DNA of 64,000 bases from Cyanoderma ruficeps (Eukaryota > Chordata > Aves > Passeriformes > Timaliidae): NCBI GenBank assembly GCA_008694505.1, contig VZDJ01007755.1:11926596-11990595 (forward strand), read 5' to 3'. The notes beneath the pieces are model-generated. The model saw only the letters and a program-made list of their open reading frames with translations, did not search any database and had not been told where the DNA came from. Below are positions 49,901-62,020 of this stretch, in pieces. How positions within the stretch are numbered: position 1 is the first letter of the stretch; each line of letters opens with the position of its first letter. A program made the position numbers and the translations under genes.

Positions 49901-51510
49901 CCACCACCTACCAAAGAGCATTGACAAACTTGCTGGGACATGGTCCCAGGGAATTGCAGAACAATGACTATTTCTCACTTGTGAGCTGGAATTACGTGGG
50001 TTTTGTCGCACAATCAGCACTGACAGGGATGGTGCTGAGGTTTGAAGCTTTCTCTTTCAAACAGAGGCTGTTCTTCGCTTTAGGAAGGAAATACCTAGCA
50101 CAGGAGCCAGCTTGCAGTGCATTGCTAAGTGTGCAAAGAGTGCTTAGGGATGAGCAGTCCCTCAGATCACTTCACTGCTGGACCTGGTTCCCACATGGCA
50201 GCATCTGCTTCTCAAGCTGATCTAATGTGACCCAGCCTGGCTTTTCTATATGGCATCTTGTCTATCCTGTGCAAGCTGCTGGGACACTTAAAATACCAAA
50301 TAAGGGGTTCTGAGAGGAAGAAAATATTAAGGAGAATGCTATTTCCACAGTTAACAAACATGAGACTCTCATTACACGTTCCTTCTTCCTCTCTATTCGC
50401 TATCCACATGCATGTAGAAACAAAGGGATAAAACTGGGGGGAAAAATCCCCGTTAAGACCACAAGAACCATCTGCACTCAGACGTGTTATGCATGTCCAT
50501 GCCAACTTTTTGTATATACATTTGGAGGAAGGATTTTAGGGAATGTGCAGCCATGGGCAATGAGGGCCTGAAAAGCATTTGTGATACCTAGTTTTCTTTT
50601 AGTGCATGCCTTTGCGTTTGTGAATGTATCTAGCCAAAATCATTACTCTCTTGCCATGCTCTCTTAACAGCCAACACTGAAACAAGATTCAGATGGTGAC
50701 TGAGGTTTTACCTTTTTTAAAAATAAGATACAAGTCACTTTTCACATTGAAAGTTATCTCATTTAGGGGATAGTTGTGAAATCCTGCTTTAACTTTTCTT
50801 TCCTTTTTAATTTTCAGAAAATACATAAGTAGAGTCTGCAGGACAAGGCCAGTGTTGTCTCCCTGCTGTGGAGCATCCTCACCTTTAAAGGTAGCTAGCT
50901 TTGTACCTTATGGATTTATTATCATTTAAAGCAAACCTGTTTTGTTCACTGACCTTGGGTGTAAAAATTGAAACCCTACTGATTTCACACAGGTGTTTAC
51001 TGACAGTCCTGTGACCAAAAAAGTCAGAAAACACTACTTTTCAGTATGAAAAAAAAAAATCTAACTAAGTCACAGAACCCCCAGAAAGCTAAAAGCATTA
51101 AAGGCTTCATGTAGGAAATAGTCCACAAAACTTTGCATGATATGAGCAGCTTTTTCAAAATTATCCTTTGAAGGAGAGAGAAAACCTTTAAAACTTTTTT
51201 TCCTATCTGACCTTGTGGTCCTTTCTGCCTATGTGAAACATGCAGGGTTAAGAAGACCTCATTACTGAGACAGGATCACTTACTAGCTGCAAAGTGAAAT
51301 AATTAGTTAACTTTGGGCATTGCTCGAAGTAAAACACATGTACCTTTGCACTGAAAATATGTAATATTTTCATCATTAAAACAGGCTTCAGGAAATTTTT
51401 TTCACAGCATTTATGCCAATTCAGAAGAGAGCTCAGATTCTTGAATCACATATTTTCAACAGCCAGCTTGAGTTATACGCATACATGTATATGATTGTTG
51501 TGCATGTCTG
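46961..51510. other. Non-coding DNA, no gene seen
   Basis: About 4.5 kb of unique-looking sequence, including (TA)n at 48130-48145 and an A9 run near 51050. The 137-codon open frame at 49807-50220 (+) is one of the longer non-repeat frames in the window but has no recognisable domain, and it includes no clear splice or promoter signals. Confidence 0.45.
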
Positions 51511-51570
51511 CAACAGTTGGACTTGATGACCTTAAAGGTCTTTTCCAACCTGCATGATTTTATGATTTTG
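51511..51570 (+). repeat. Very short CR1 3' tail, + strand
   Basis: About 60 bp: TTGGACTTGATGACCTTAAAGG, TCTTTTCCAACC, then ATGATTTTATGATTTTG, the CR1 terminal octamers in decayed form. Nothing further upstream matches, so it is an extremely 5'-truncated insertion. Confidence 0.9.
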
Positions 51571-53584
51571 TAACAAAACAATTTGAGGTGCTAGGAAGCA
51601 TGAGCATTGCCTAATTGCAGCACCCCGACATTTAGGGCTTTAATTCTGATTGTGCTTTATTGAGGCATAGCAGCTTCCATGGAGCCAGGAACAAGAATTT
51701 TGCTGGATAAGCAGGAGGTGAGTCCTTTAACTGGTCCCTTTCTTAGAAGCATATTAATATCAACAAAAAAAAAAAGCAAAATCTCTTGAAGTTTCCACAG
51801 AGCTTCAATCAAAACAACATTCATTCTTCATCACAGTTACCTTGGTGAGTTTAGATGGCAGTAACTCTGCAAAAATAGAAGTCTTCTTACAGTGAATATA
51901 GGCCATAACAAACTTGGGTGAGCATTATCTTTCCGTACATATGCTAAAGCTTTGGGAGGGATTTTAAAAGTACATTGATCACCTAGAAAAAAAAATTGCT
52001 ATTGATTTCCAATGGGATTTACACCTGTAAGTCATTTAGAGGGAGATTTTGAAGATGTATTTAAGTAGGTAAACATCTAACAGGATTGAGAGGAATAGGG
52101 AGGTTATAGGCTCAAGGGCTCTTTGGCAATTGCTGTGGCCAGCATCAGCTGCCCTGTTATCCAGCCCAACCCTTCCCTAATGTGATGAACACTACGTTGG
52201 GGCACTTATGTACAGGAAACCAAGAGACCAAAGAGCAAGGGACAAGGTAAGCAGAGGAAAGAAAGGACTCATCTAAAACACCCATGATGTACCCACTCCA
52301 TCCTCCTTGTTACACATACTGCAATAATCTTTTTGTACAGAAATGAAGGACAGTGACATGAAGGGAAAAATATTTTCTTATTATCATTACCTTTTCAGGG
52401 AAACATGATTTCCTTTGAGAGTTTTCATTTCATGTGTACATTCCTACTATCTTCAAATAGAACTCAGTTTTAAGTCTCAATTTATTTTGTAAAGTGGTGC
52501 TTAATTCTAGTTGAAGCATACATTTTTAAATCTACCTATAAATCTTCTTGTACACAGAGTTAAAATTTATTTGTACCTGAGCTTTAAGTTAAGGTTTAGT
52601 AGGCTTCTGTCATGAGCCCTACAGAAAAACAAGAAAAATGCTCTTTCCAATGCTGTATTTGACACCGTGCATAAATTCCATAACTGTGGCTGAAGTAACA
52701 TTTGCAAAGAGAACATGAGTCTAATTCCTAACACAAGACTCCTAATGTATTCACTGATACCTCTTACCAAAGCTCCAGTTTGCAAAACCCTCAGACACAT
52801 GGATATATTAATGTCCAATTTTTCTTTAGATTAATTGCATCACTGAGACCTAATGTTTCAAAAAACATAGCACCTCAATCAGAGAAGAAGACTGTATTAC
52901 AAGAAAGTCTTTTTGTTTGCTGAAAAGGATGAAAACTTTTCCTGATTTAACCCAAGATATCTCCTTGTTTTATCTCCTTTGCCAAGTTATGATTAGGATA
53001 CATGACATTTTTTGTCTGCTTTTCGTTCTTCTTGAGATAAGCCACACGGTTTCCAACCTTCCTTTCCCTCCTCAGCAATTTCTTCTGCACCTAAGGTGAT
53101 TGCCCAAGAGGAGACTCCAATTCTTAAGCCTGGATGGAGAATTCCAGAAGGCTTAACTTAGGTTTTGATCATAAACCTGGTATAGGGTTCAGTTTGTAGC
53201 CATGCTAAAAGGCTTAGTCTACACCTACTGCTTACTGAATCACTGGGGAAAAATCCAACATGTAAATCATCTTATTTGAAGTATTATTTTCTTACTTTCA
53301 TCTTCTTTTGTAATCTGGGTTATGACTGTAAAAAAAGAAGTGTGTATAACATTTCAGTGAGGAAGTCTTGAAAGCACAGTCACATCCACGTTTTTTATTT
53401 CAAATGAGCAATTCAGCATGGCTTTAGAGAGGAAAATAAAAGAGAACACTCTTTGGACACCAATAAAATTCAAGGTTAGGGTCTAAAAATACAGCATCAG
53501 CCTTGTCAGCTTACCGGGATCTGGAGTGGCACAGCTGTATCCTTTAAACAAAATTGTTAGCATTAATTACTATGAGTTATTGTA
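51571..53584. other. Non-coding DNA with an old amniote repeat relic at 51955-52080
   Basis: Around 51955-52080 the phrases GGGATTTTAAAAGTAC, CTATTGATTTCCAATGGGATTTACACC, GAGATTTTGAAGATG and TAAGTAGGTAAACATC follow a dispersed amniote repeat (GATTTCCAATGGGATTTAGGTGCCTAAAT...) known from reptile and bird DNA. Elsewhere I see no gene or repeat. Confidence 0.45.
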
Positions 53585-54310
53585 ACAGAAAAGCAGAGCA
53601 GAAAGGGACTACTTTAGTCCCTCTTGTTGTTTCAAGGCAGGAATAAGTATACCTGCAAGATATTTCTCATGATAAACCCCAATATTTCTTGCACCAATTT
53701 AAGCCATTGCTCTTATCCATCATATTTGGAGAGAGCCTCTTCCTCTCTGAAACTGTCTCTATATTCTTGAAAACTGTGATAAATCTGGGAAAGGGAGAAA
53801 AGGAATTTTCATCCCTGATCTGGGCAAGCTTTTTAGAAATCTTTTATTTGTAGGTTATGTTCTTTGCTAAGGAGAACATGTTATTCTCCTCTGGATGTTC
53901 TCCAAGTGTGCCACATTGCTCTTAAAGTATAATATCCAAAATCAGTCACAGTGCTCCAGCTGAGGCTTGATCAATGATGGGTGGAAAAAGGATCTGTCCA
54001 TGTGTTTTGCAATCTATATTTCTGTCTGTATCTCTCACTCCTATGAGATTCAGGGAGAGTGCTGGAAACAGCACAGCTGTGATTTATGACTAGTATACTC
54101 TCAAGACCCTTTCCTGAGAAAATGCTACCTAACCAATTATTATTTTTCATCCTCTTTTGGGGAGGAATAATCAACTAACAAATGCATTGCATCTTATTTA
54201 TCTTTATTGAATTGCACCCAGTATTTTAAATCCATTTTTCCAGATATTTAAATTCTAAATAACCCTCATGAACACTTGCAGGCCCTCCCACCTGGAGTCA
54301 CCTTCGAGTT
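53585..54310 (-). repeat. Ancient CR1/L3-type LINE 3' region, - strand
   Basis: The + strand follows the reverse complement of the amniote CR1/L3 3' region in order. GAAAGGGACTACTTTAGTCCC is at the 3' end of the element (about 53601). Then come CAGTGCTCCAGCTGAGGCTTGATCAATG (53950-53977), TTATTGAATTGCACCCAGTATTTTAAATCC (54204-54233), TTTTTCCAGATATTTAAATTCTAAA (54235-54259) and ACACTTGCAGGCCCTCCCACC (54271-54292). These correspond to the conserved segments around the MKFN.GKC and following RT C-terminal region. Decay is strong and no open frame is left. Confidence 0.75.
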
Positions 54311-55383
54311 TAATTCCCACTTCTACTGTCTAAGTCAAAACCTAAATGAAACACCATTAAAACAGCAGGATATCTTTGATGCTTCACCCCAGCTAAAAGA
54401 CCCATTTCAGTGCCAGAGAAAGGAAAGTGGCCTGGCACATCCACAGGCTGTTATTTATTTCTTTGCCATTCCCACCTTTGCTTAGCCGGTGTTTTTAACG
54501 TGTGTTCGTTCTAGGAACTGACATCAGGGTGGCCAATCTACAGTGACTACAATCCTCTCTGCTTTTCCCATCCCATTTGCCCTTTTCATAGAACTTTACC
54601 CAACTTCAGAAGTAACTGTTGTATTCTAACACACCTTTAGTCAAATTTTAATATCCTAGACCCAGCTGATTTCAAACTATCTAACATAGGTTTAAGGCTC
54701 TTAGCTCTCTGCTTACTGTTGGAGGAGAACAGTTCTTCAACTAGTCATTGCTGTTACAACACATTTTGAAATTGTGCAAAAGCCATACACTATACATGAC
54801 ATTTGATATTTGACTTTTGTAAGCAAACACTTGTTTGACTTTTTGAAAAAGTCCACAAAATACTGCTGGTATTTATGCTTTCACATTTTAGATGTATTCA
54901 GTAATTTATTAGTGAGTGAAGGGCACAACATAGGGTTGTTCAACTCCTAAATTTTGGTCAACCTCTCCTTGCAAGAATCAAGCTTCTGAATTAGCTGAAC
55001 ACTCTTATAAAAGCAGAAACAGAGCTGTTTATTTCCAAACGTATGGACTACTGATGAGAGCAGAAATTTGTTTCTTTATAGCTTGTCCTCGTCACATATT
55101 TAGTGATCAGTATGTAACTGTTGTATTGCCACTCAGATTTCTGGCTTTGTAAGATGCCTGATATCTGCAGCAATTCTATCATTGCTTTTTATTCCAGTCA
55201 TGCGAGAAAAGGAGATGAAGGATGTTAGCAAGAGTCAAAGATTACACCAGAACTTAGTCCTAATTTGTATGTAACCTCTAAAAAACTCTGCTTTTATTAG
55301 CCTAAAAAGATGAACTTTGAATGTGTTTCTGATGACCATTACTACTGCCTTGTTATCTGACTGCTCCCAATGCCTCCGTGCAG
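54311..55383. other. Non-coding DNA, no gene seen
   Basis: Unique-looking AT-rich sequence without recognisable repeats. The last part contains the pyrimidine-rich run leading to the candidate splice acceptor at 55382-55383. Confidence 0.45.
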
Positions 55384-55491
55384 CTGATCCTATTGCCAAC
55401 GACCACAGAGCACTGATTAAAGCCTGATGAAGTTGCAGCTACAGGATGCTCCAGATCCAGGGAACCAGCACAGCAGAGACAAGAGAAAAAC
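55384..55491 (+). other. Candidate exon: good acceptor and donor, coding status unclear
   Basis: A pyrimidine-rich run (TGACTGCTCCCAATGCCTCCGTGCAG) ends at AG 55382-55383. After 108 bp comes GTGAGT at 55492-55497, a near-consensus donor preceded by AAAAAC. All three full-length frames have a stop before 55430, so an internal coding exon is excluded. From the ATG at 55427 the frame is open to the donor for 21 codons (M-K-L-Q-L-Q-D-A-P-D-P ...), so a 5' exon with a start codon is possible. The ATG context (CTG before ATG) is weak. This may equally be chance, or an exon of a long non-coding RNA. Confidence 0.2.
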
Positions 55492-58400
55492 GTGAGTATT
55501 AAGCAGTGCCATCTAGTGTAGTGCAGGCACTCATTGACAGGGAACAGAGCTGGCCTCCGGGCATTTTTTAGCCTTTAACAGAAAGAGAAACACACTACTA
55601 AGCCCGTATACACTGCAGAAGAGTTTTGATGGCAAATAAAAGTAAAAGAAACCAAAACCGTTTTGTGCCTTTTAAGTTCTGCCTGATTTACACCCTGGTA
55701 CCCAGATCTCTATTTTTTTTTTTTTGGATCTTTGCCTGGACTACAAAGAGGGGAGCTTGTCTGCATAAGCCTCTCTATAGATTTGAGCATTCATACTGCC
55801 AGATTAAGAGACCCATTTGAGCAGTGCAATGACAGATGGCAAGAACTTGGTTGGAGGGAGCTACCAAACCAATTTGTGTGCAGCACCTGGTACTGCAAGG
55901 CTTTAAGGAAGCTCTAGCAAGATTTGAAGTCCCTGATGGTACAGATGCTTTCACTAGTGAATTAGAACTCCCACAAAAGAGGTTAACACACTAGTTTTAA
56001 GCATTGCCCATCCTATACAGAGCCTTTGCTGCATGATGGTAAACTCTCCACATTCCTCATTAGCATTTACAGCTGCAACATAGTTCAAGGACAAAAATAT
56101 AGATAAAATACCCTATGAAATAACATAATTGCTGTTAAAAGCCAATGAACACATAAAACAACCAAATTTTTCACATAGGTCAACAAAGATTACTGTAGTA
56201 ACCTTTGTATCAGCTGAACGTTTTCCACTCAGCAAGTATCTCCTCAGCTCTCTGTTTCCCCCAAGCAGAATGGCAGACCAGCCAGCTGAACACAGACCAT
56301 GTCTTCCAAGACTCTTCCCAGAGGGACTAAATCAATCACAAGCATAACATAAAGCCAGGTCAAATAGGTAAGCCAGATCTTACCACCTGACTCCTTCCAG
56401 CTCTCTACCATCACCTAGATAACAAACAAATCACCCAGTTTTGCATAACAGAACCTTATCCTTAACCTGACCCAGTCTCCTCAGCCAGAGCAGGCTCCCT
56501 CCATTAAGTAAGCTGCTTGTTAGCCTTATCTCATCAACTGGGAGACAGCTGATTAGTTACAGGTAAAGGCTAAAGCTGTCATCTGAAAGCCCCATCTCCC
56601 ATGTGACTTGATGACTTTTTTTTTTTAAATGTGCCTTCCTAAGCAGATACTTTGAGTTTTTTGGCATACTAAAGAAACCAGATGAAATAATGTGACTGGT
56701 GTTACACAGAAAAATGGATTTGAGGAGAAACTGGCTTCTTCCTTTATAAAAACTATGACTGTGTTTTGGTTTGAGTAGTACAAGAAATGCTTCAACCGGT
56801 GTCTGAGTTGTAAATGTGCCCTCCTACACGACAGCATTATTGTCACAAAGAAACAGTCTCTTTCAAGGAGATAATTTCTTTCAAAATTGTTATCTATACA
56901 AATAGGTAAATTAAAGCTTTTTAAGTTTTCAATGCTCAGTTTGGTTTTTTAAAGTTATCACCTTTGCAGATAAATATAACTGTGTATCTGCTGTTTATTC
57001 ACAAAACAAATATTTGGAAGTGTACTGAAAAGTAGATAAAAGCAGAAAGGTGGGACAAGGGGATAAGAAGGGCGAATCATACAATGGCCAAGCACTTCCT
57101 ACACACTGCTTCACCCTCAGCCCTGCCTCTGCTCCTGCAAAGCAGGGAACTTCATGACAGGTTTCTTCTTGCCTCCTGCATCTTCTGTGTTGCTGTCCAG
57201 TATCTCTGCCCATTTGCCTGCTCTCCCAAGAGCCTGATCTCCAAATTGGAAAATGCCGTGTTAACAGTTCACCGGCCTTGCAATGGGGAATGACAGCATC
57301 ACTGGGCTTGGGAGCAGGGGTGGCTGCAGCCTGGGCACTCTCCAGTGGGTGCAGAGGGTGACCTTCCTCCCTGTCCTCTCCAAGGAGGTGCATCCATGCC
57401 TATCTGCCCTTGTCAGCTGGGAAGCTGAAGGAGAGGAGCAGGCCATGCAGCTCTTCACCTTCAGGTTCATTACACACGTCTCTGGCTGAGGCTGGCAGCA
57501 GTTATACAAAACTCCAGGAGAAAGTGGCCTGACTTGATGATGCCTGCTCATTAAAATCTCCCTCCTCCACAGGAAGACCTCTGAAGAGTCCTTGCCGATA
57601 TTTCAGGCAAGATGTCATTTATTGAGAAATCTGGAAAAGATGTCCATATCATTCCATCATGTCAAAAACCTCATGAGGAGAAGGCAAGAGTCAATTATCC
57701 CACTGTGTCAATTATCCCACTTAGAAGCTACTAATAAAAGCAGGTAGCTTTGGCCATCCCAATGCCAAAACCTCCTCTGGGACCTCCTGGTAGACATGCC
57801 CTTAGCTCTAGCCCTGTGTGTAGACTCAGGGTGCAAGCTAAATGTGGTGATTTTTATATCTTATTGCTGAGTAATTTCAAAATGCTTTTTCAGGGCCTGT
57901 GTAAAGCAGTCAGCCATATCATTCCCTTGAGAAATCTCACTGTACAATAAGTGATTTTTACCCATATTTGCTAGCAGCAATCCAGTTCCCCAAACAGGTA
58001 ATGTAGTGGGGACAAAGGTCTCAGAATAGGCAAATCTCTTATGGCCAGTACACTTCTCACACAGTATCAATAAACCTGAAGTGTAGCTTTGTCTAGCAAC
58101 AGTGAAACTACACATTAGAAACTTGTCATAAATGAGTGTTTTAAGGTCACTTACAGATTGCAAAATTCCCATATGAAGAACTGTTTGAAAAAGTTAGGTA
58201 TGAAACATTTAAATGTTGCCAATGCCAGAGCCCAGCCTAGCACAGATCTGTCAATATTGGCCTGCAATGATGGGTTTTCCCCCCATCCTCCCTCAGAACT
58301 GCAGGGTTCTGAGTGAGTTTATCTTGAATGTCCAGACCATGCTCATTGCATTGAGCATCCTTCTCAAAGGGATGGCTGTTCTTTTCTATCAGCAAAATTT

Positions 58401-59080
58401 CTTGCTAAATGTTCTGTGGCTGCCATCAAAAAAATTCAGCAAGAGAAACTAAAAAAAAAGTCAGGTCACTGTGGATGTCCGAGCAAAATTACCCAGGGTG
58501 TCAGGTCAAACAAGGAACTTCCCTGTTACTACCCTGATCTGGGCTCACTTTCTAATGACGTAATTGACACAATATTGCAAATAGGTGAGGTTCTGAGTGG
58601 TTTTTTTTTTAATTCTTCCAAGTTGCTGTTACCTGTTCAATTGCACTGCAGATAGCAGCAATTTTTCCTCCTTCTCCCTCATCCTCCAAATATCTCTAAT
58701 GCTTTACAATGCATTGCCACTTATCGCTCATTTTGCCACCTGAACACTCGCAGGGAGCTGACTGACTAATCCCTGCTGTTAATGCACATCAGCAGTAGTC
58801 AGATCACTCATATCTGAATCACTCCTACCCTGTGCAAGCTGAGCCTCATTCAGGTGTTTAACATGCTAGTCCAAGTGTAGCTCCACATTACAGTAATTTA
58901 GTGAATGAGTGATTGTTCTGGGCTTCAGAAGCAAAGTGGGAGAGGGGAATAGTTTTGCTTTACCTTACGGTGTTTGCTTTACCTTGCAGTGTTGATGCCA
59001 CCTAACTTTCACAGAAAACTTATGTGATACTCACTGTCCAGCTCTTCTTCCCTTACTTTTTGTTTGGTTAAAATGAAACG
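55492..59080. other. Non-coding DNA; small duplication and CNE-like block, no gene seen
   Basis: It holds T-runs (55711-55725, 56614-56624) and a 15-base direct repeat, GTCAATTATCCCACT, at 57690-57704 and 57707-57721. A block from about 58640 to 58920 reads like conserved regulatory DNA. No transposon or exon is recognised. Overlapping frames at 56995-57551 have no domain. Confidence 0.42.
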
Positions 59081-59113
59081 TTGGTTGGTTGGTTGGTTGT
59101 TTTGGTTTTTTTT
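59081..59113. repeat. (GGTT)n microsatellite with T-run
   Basis: Five GGTT-type units (TTGGTTGGTTGGTTGGTTG) lead into GTTTTGGTTTTTTTT. This is a simple tetranucleotide repeat. Confidence 0.93.
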
Positions 59114-59214
59114 AATTGCCTTCATTATACCTTGATATGAAGTTAAAAAGAGTGGTTATGAGTTGATCCTTCTTCACAAGGAGGCATTGCATGATTACAG
59201 TGAATAGATTCAAC

Positions 59215-59341
59215 CTGATCATGGATAAAATTCACCAAAAGATATATTCTGTGAGCTAAGTAACTTTACTGATCATGGATAAAATTCACCAAAAGATATA
59301 TTCTGTGAGCTAAGTAACTTTATTCTGTGAAGTAAGTAACT
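59215..59341. repeat. Perfect 54-bp tandem duplication plus partial third copy
   Basis: 59215-59268 and 59269-59322 are identical 54-base copies beginning CTGATCATGG and ending TAACTTTA. A third partial copy of about 19 bases (TTCTGTGAAGTAAGTAACT) follows with one substitution and one shift. Perfect identity of the two full units means a recent event, or an assembly artefact. No gene or transposon boundary coincides with it. Confidence 0.97.
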
Positions 59342-60433
59342 GACATGAATACTTCAACCTGTGGATCCTTTGACTGCTATTTCTACCCAGAGCTGCTACA
59401 GAGGGAAAGAGCTCTATTTTTATAAACAAATTTGTTTGATTTTGTTAAAAAAAAATAGTGAGAATATAGAATAATTGTTTTTTTCACCTATGCTTTAAAT
59501 CGCACATGTGTATATCATTGCTTTTGTTTTATTTCTCAAGTAGTTACTGCTGTATGTAAAATCAGTTCTACTAACAATACTGTCTGTGGAGATAGCATTG
59601 TGTCTGTGGCAGTTCAAAGACAGAAAGTTTGCAGGAAAAAGTAACTAACCTCTTTGATTAGAAAAACTGTTATATTCATTTTTTACAGCTGTAATAAATG
59701 ACATTCCCTTGTCTATCTTGGCTCTTTTATATAGCTACAAATGTTGTAGTGGCTTCAGATGAACTGTGCAGAACTGCCCAGAGCTACACTTTGAAGTAAT
59801 GTTTATTTACAGTTCTCTGTATAGTTGGTCTCCATGACTTACCATCAAAATGTCGAAAGGGTTCTCCTTTCCTTGTGAGCAGTAATTTTCTAGGTCAAGT
59901 AACATTTGCATTGAGCACTGCTCAGATACAGACACTCAGTTGTATTTAGGCAGTATGGTTTGATGCAGTGGCTAGAAAGATCTTGGACATGTATTGAAAT
60001 AAAAAATTCCCTGCATGTTTTAAAGTAGATTTTTTTCCTTTTGATTTCATACCCCTCAGTGAAAGGTGATTGGAAATAGAGAGGTCCTGTTCATAGAGGT
60101 CCAATGTTGTCGTGTTTTATATTTAGCTCTGCATAAAAAAATCCACAAAGAACTATTAATTGATAATTTTGGGCCTTTTCAGTGTGGCAAATGCAGCATC
60201 ATTTTGGCTCATCCAGTGGAATTCACTTAAATCCAAGACAAAGTTTCTTCTAGCTTCAGAAGCAGCAGAATCTTATTCTTCAAGTTTGATCTGGGGTTAA
60301 TTTACGAAAGAGCCTGGAAAAATCAGGAACTCATATTTCACTGAGGTGGACAAGGAGTGGGACATCCCACTTCTCCCTGTACTGTCATGGCAAACTATGA
60401 CCCACATACCTTTTGGAAATATTTGCTGTAAAT
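59342..60433. other. Non-coding DNA, no gene seen
   Basis: AT-rich unique-looking sequence with short homopolymers; nothing recognised on either strand. Confidence 0.45.
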
Positions 60434-61305
60434 TACAGAATTGCAGAATCACAGGCTAGTTAGGGTTGGAAGGGATCTGTGGAGATGATCTGGTCCAAAC
60501 CCCCTGCCAAGGCAGGGTCACCTAGGGCAGGAACCACGGGAATGTGTCCAGGTGGGTGAATGTCTACAGAGAGGGAAACTCAATGACAACCCTGGGCAGC
60601 CTGTGCCAGTGTTCTGCCATCCTCAGAGTAAAGAAGTTCCTCCTCATGTTGAGGTGAAACTTCTTGCATTTTTGTTTATAGCCATTGCTCCTCATTCTAT
60701 CACTGGGCAACACTGAAAAGAATCTGGCACCATCTTATTGTCAGCCACCTTTGAGATAGTTATATATATTAATGAGATTCCCTCTCACTCTTCTCTAGAC
60801 TAAACAGGTCCAGCTCCCATGTCTCTCCTTGTATGAGAGATGCTCCAGACCCCAAATCATCTTTGTGACCCTCACTTTGTGACCCTGTCCAGTAGCTCTT
60901 TGTCTCTCTTGTACTGAGGAGCCCAGAAATGGGCTCAGCACTCCAGATATGGCCTCACTAGGGCTGACTAGAGGGGGAAGCTCACCTCCCTCAGTCTGCT
61001 GGCCACACTCTTCCTGGTGCACCCCAGGATTCCATTGGCCCTTCTGGCTGCAAGGCACTGCTGGTTCATGGTCAACCCCAGGACCCCCAGGTGCTTCTCC
61101 ACAGAGCTGCTCTCTAGGAGGTCGGCCCCCAGTCTGCTGCTGCTTGGGGTTGTTCCTCCCCAGATGCAGGAGGATCCTGCACTTGCCCTTGTTGAACTTC
61201 ATAAAGTTTCTCTCTGCCAAAAATTCCAGCTACTCAAGAATTCCAGCACAGCCTTCAGGGGTATCAGCCACTCACCCCAGTTCCATGTCATCAATTAGAC
61301 ATCCG
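60434..61305 (-). repeat. CR1 LINE, RT C-terminus and 3' end, - strand
   Basis: On the + strand it starts with ACAGAATTGCAGAATCACAGG and GGGTTGGAAGGGATCTG, the reverse complement of the CR1 tail. On the - strand the end near 61300 opens with the RT catalytic box as L-I-D-D (family: F/Y-A-D-D). It then reads VADTPEGC, AERNFMKFNKGKC and LGRNNPK; the last two are in the 141-codon frame at 60795-61220. Further on come relics of the H-L-E-Y-C-V-Q-F-W region, R-V-T-K-M-I-W-G-L-E-H-L-S-Y and the E-H-W-N-R-L-P segment. It is 5'-truncated just before the catalytic aspartates and has several frameshifts, so it is inactive. It is the best-preserved RT C-terminus here. Confidence 0.93.
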
Positions 61306-61679
61306 CTCCCCAAGTACTGGAGGAATGGTGAGGTGAAATATGGTGCTCTGTGCTGGAGGTACTCAGGCCAAATGATTAGTAGTTCCCCTGCCTTAAAACC
61401 TTTGAATCCACATGCCAGACAAAATGTGCCCCCCAAAGAGCTAAAGTTTATGTTATAGTCCTTCACAATTTCCCAAGTAAATGTGAACAAAGAGAAAAAT
61501 GTTTGAATCATACTTACAAGTTTAGGTAGGAGAACATAGGACGTAGGCAGCTGTGCATTAGCTATTTGGTGCAAGCTTATAGGTCCCAAAGCTTAAAAGA
61601 TTATTTGGGATCATATGTTTTCCCTGCATTACACAGGGTACAGGTATTTTGAGTTAACTCCTATAGGAATAAGAGGAAC
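61306..61679. other. Non-coding spacer between two LINE copies
   Basis: About 370 bp with no recognised feature. It might include decayed LINE sequence continuing from either side. Confidence 0.45.
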
Positions 61680-62020
61680 AATTTCTCTGAGAAAATCAAT
61701 CATTTCCAACTTCAAAATGCGTAGTGATGGAGAATCCATTACAGTCCTTGGTAAATTGTTCTAATAATTAATTACCTTCCATGCTAAAATGTGTCTAGTT
61801 TCAAATTTCACTGGTTCCTGTCAGACTTTTTTCCACTTGACTGAAATGCCATATATTATCAAATTTCTACTCTTCCATTCTATTTCTACAGGAAGACAGG
61901 AAATTTATAAATTGTATCCAACTCTTCCTTTAACCTTGTCTCTGTTAAGCTAAATAGATTGATGTACTTAAGCATCTCGTTGAAAGATATAGCTTCCCCT
62001 CTTGTTACCCTTCTCTGAAG
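61680..62020 (-). repeat. Ancient CR1/L3-type LINE 3' region, - strand
   Basis: The + strand GTGATGGAGAATCCATTACAGTCCTTGGTAAATTGTTC, followed by TAATTAATTACCTTCCATGC, matches in order the reverse complement of the CR1/L3 segment SPSL..(P)RE..E/WN..L.. and the following block. TTGTCTCTGTTAAGCTAAATAGATTGATG near 61937-61965 and TTGTTACCCTTCTCTGAAGCTCTG near 62001-62024 match the L-F-S-L-..-K block and R-A-T-K region. It is diverged and without open frames. Confidence 0.68.

Noticed and set aside
60949..61458. 169-codon + strand open frame
   Set aside because: It is the antisense of a CR1 reverse-transcriptase segment encoded on the - strand.
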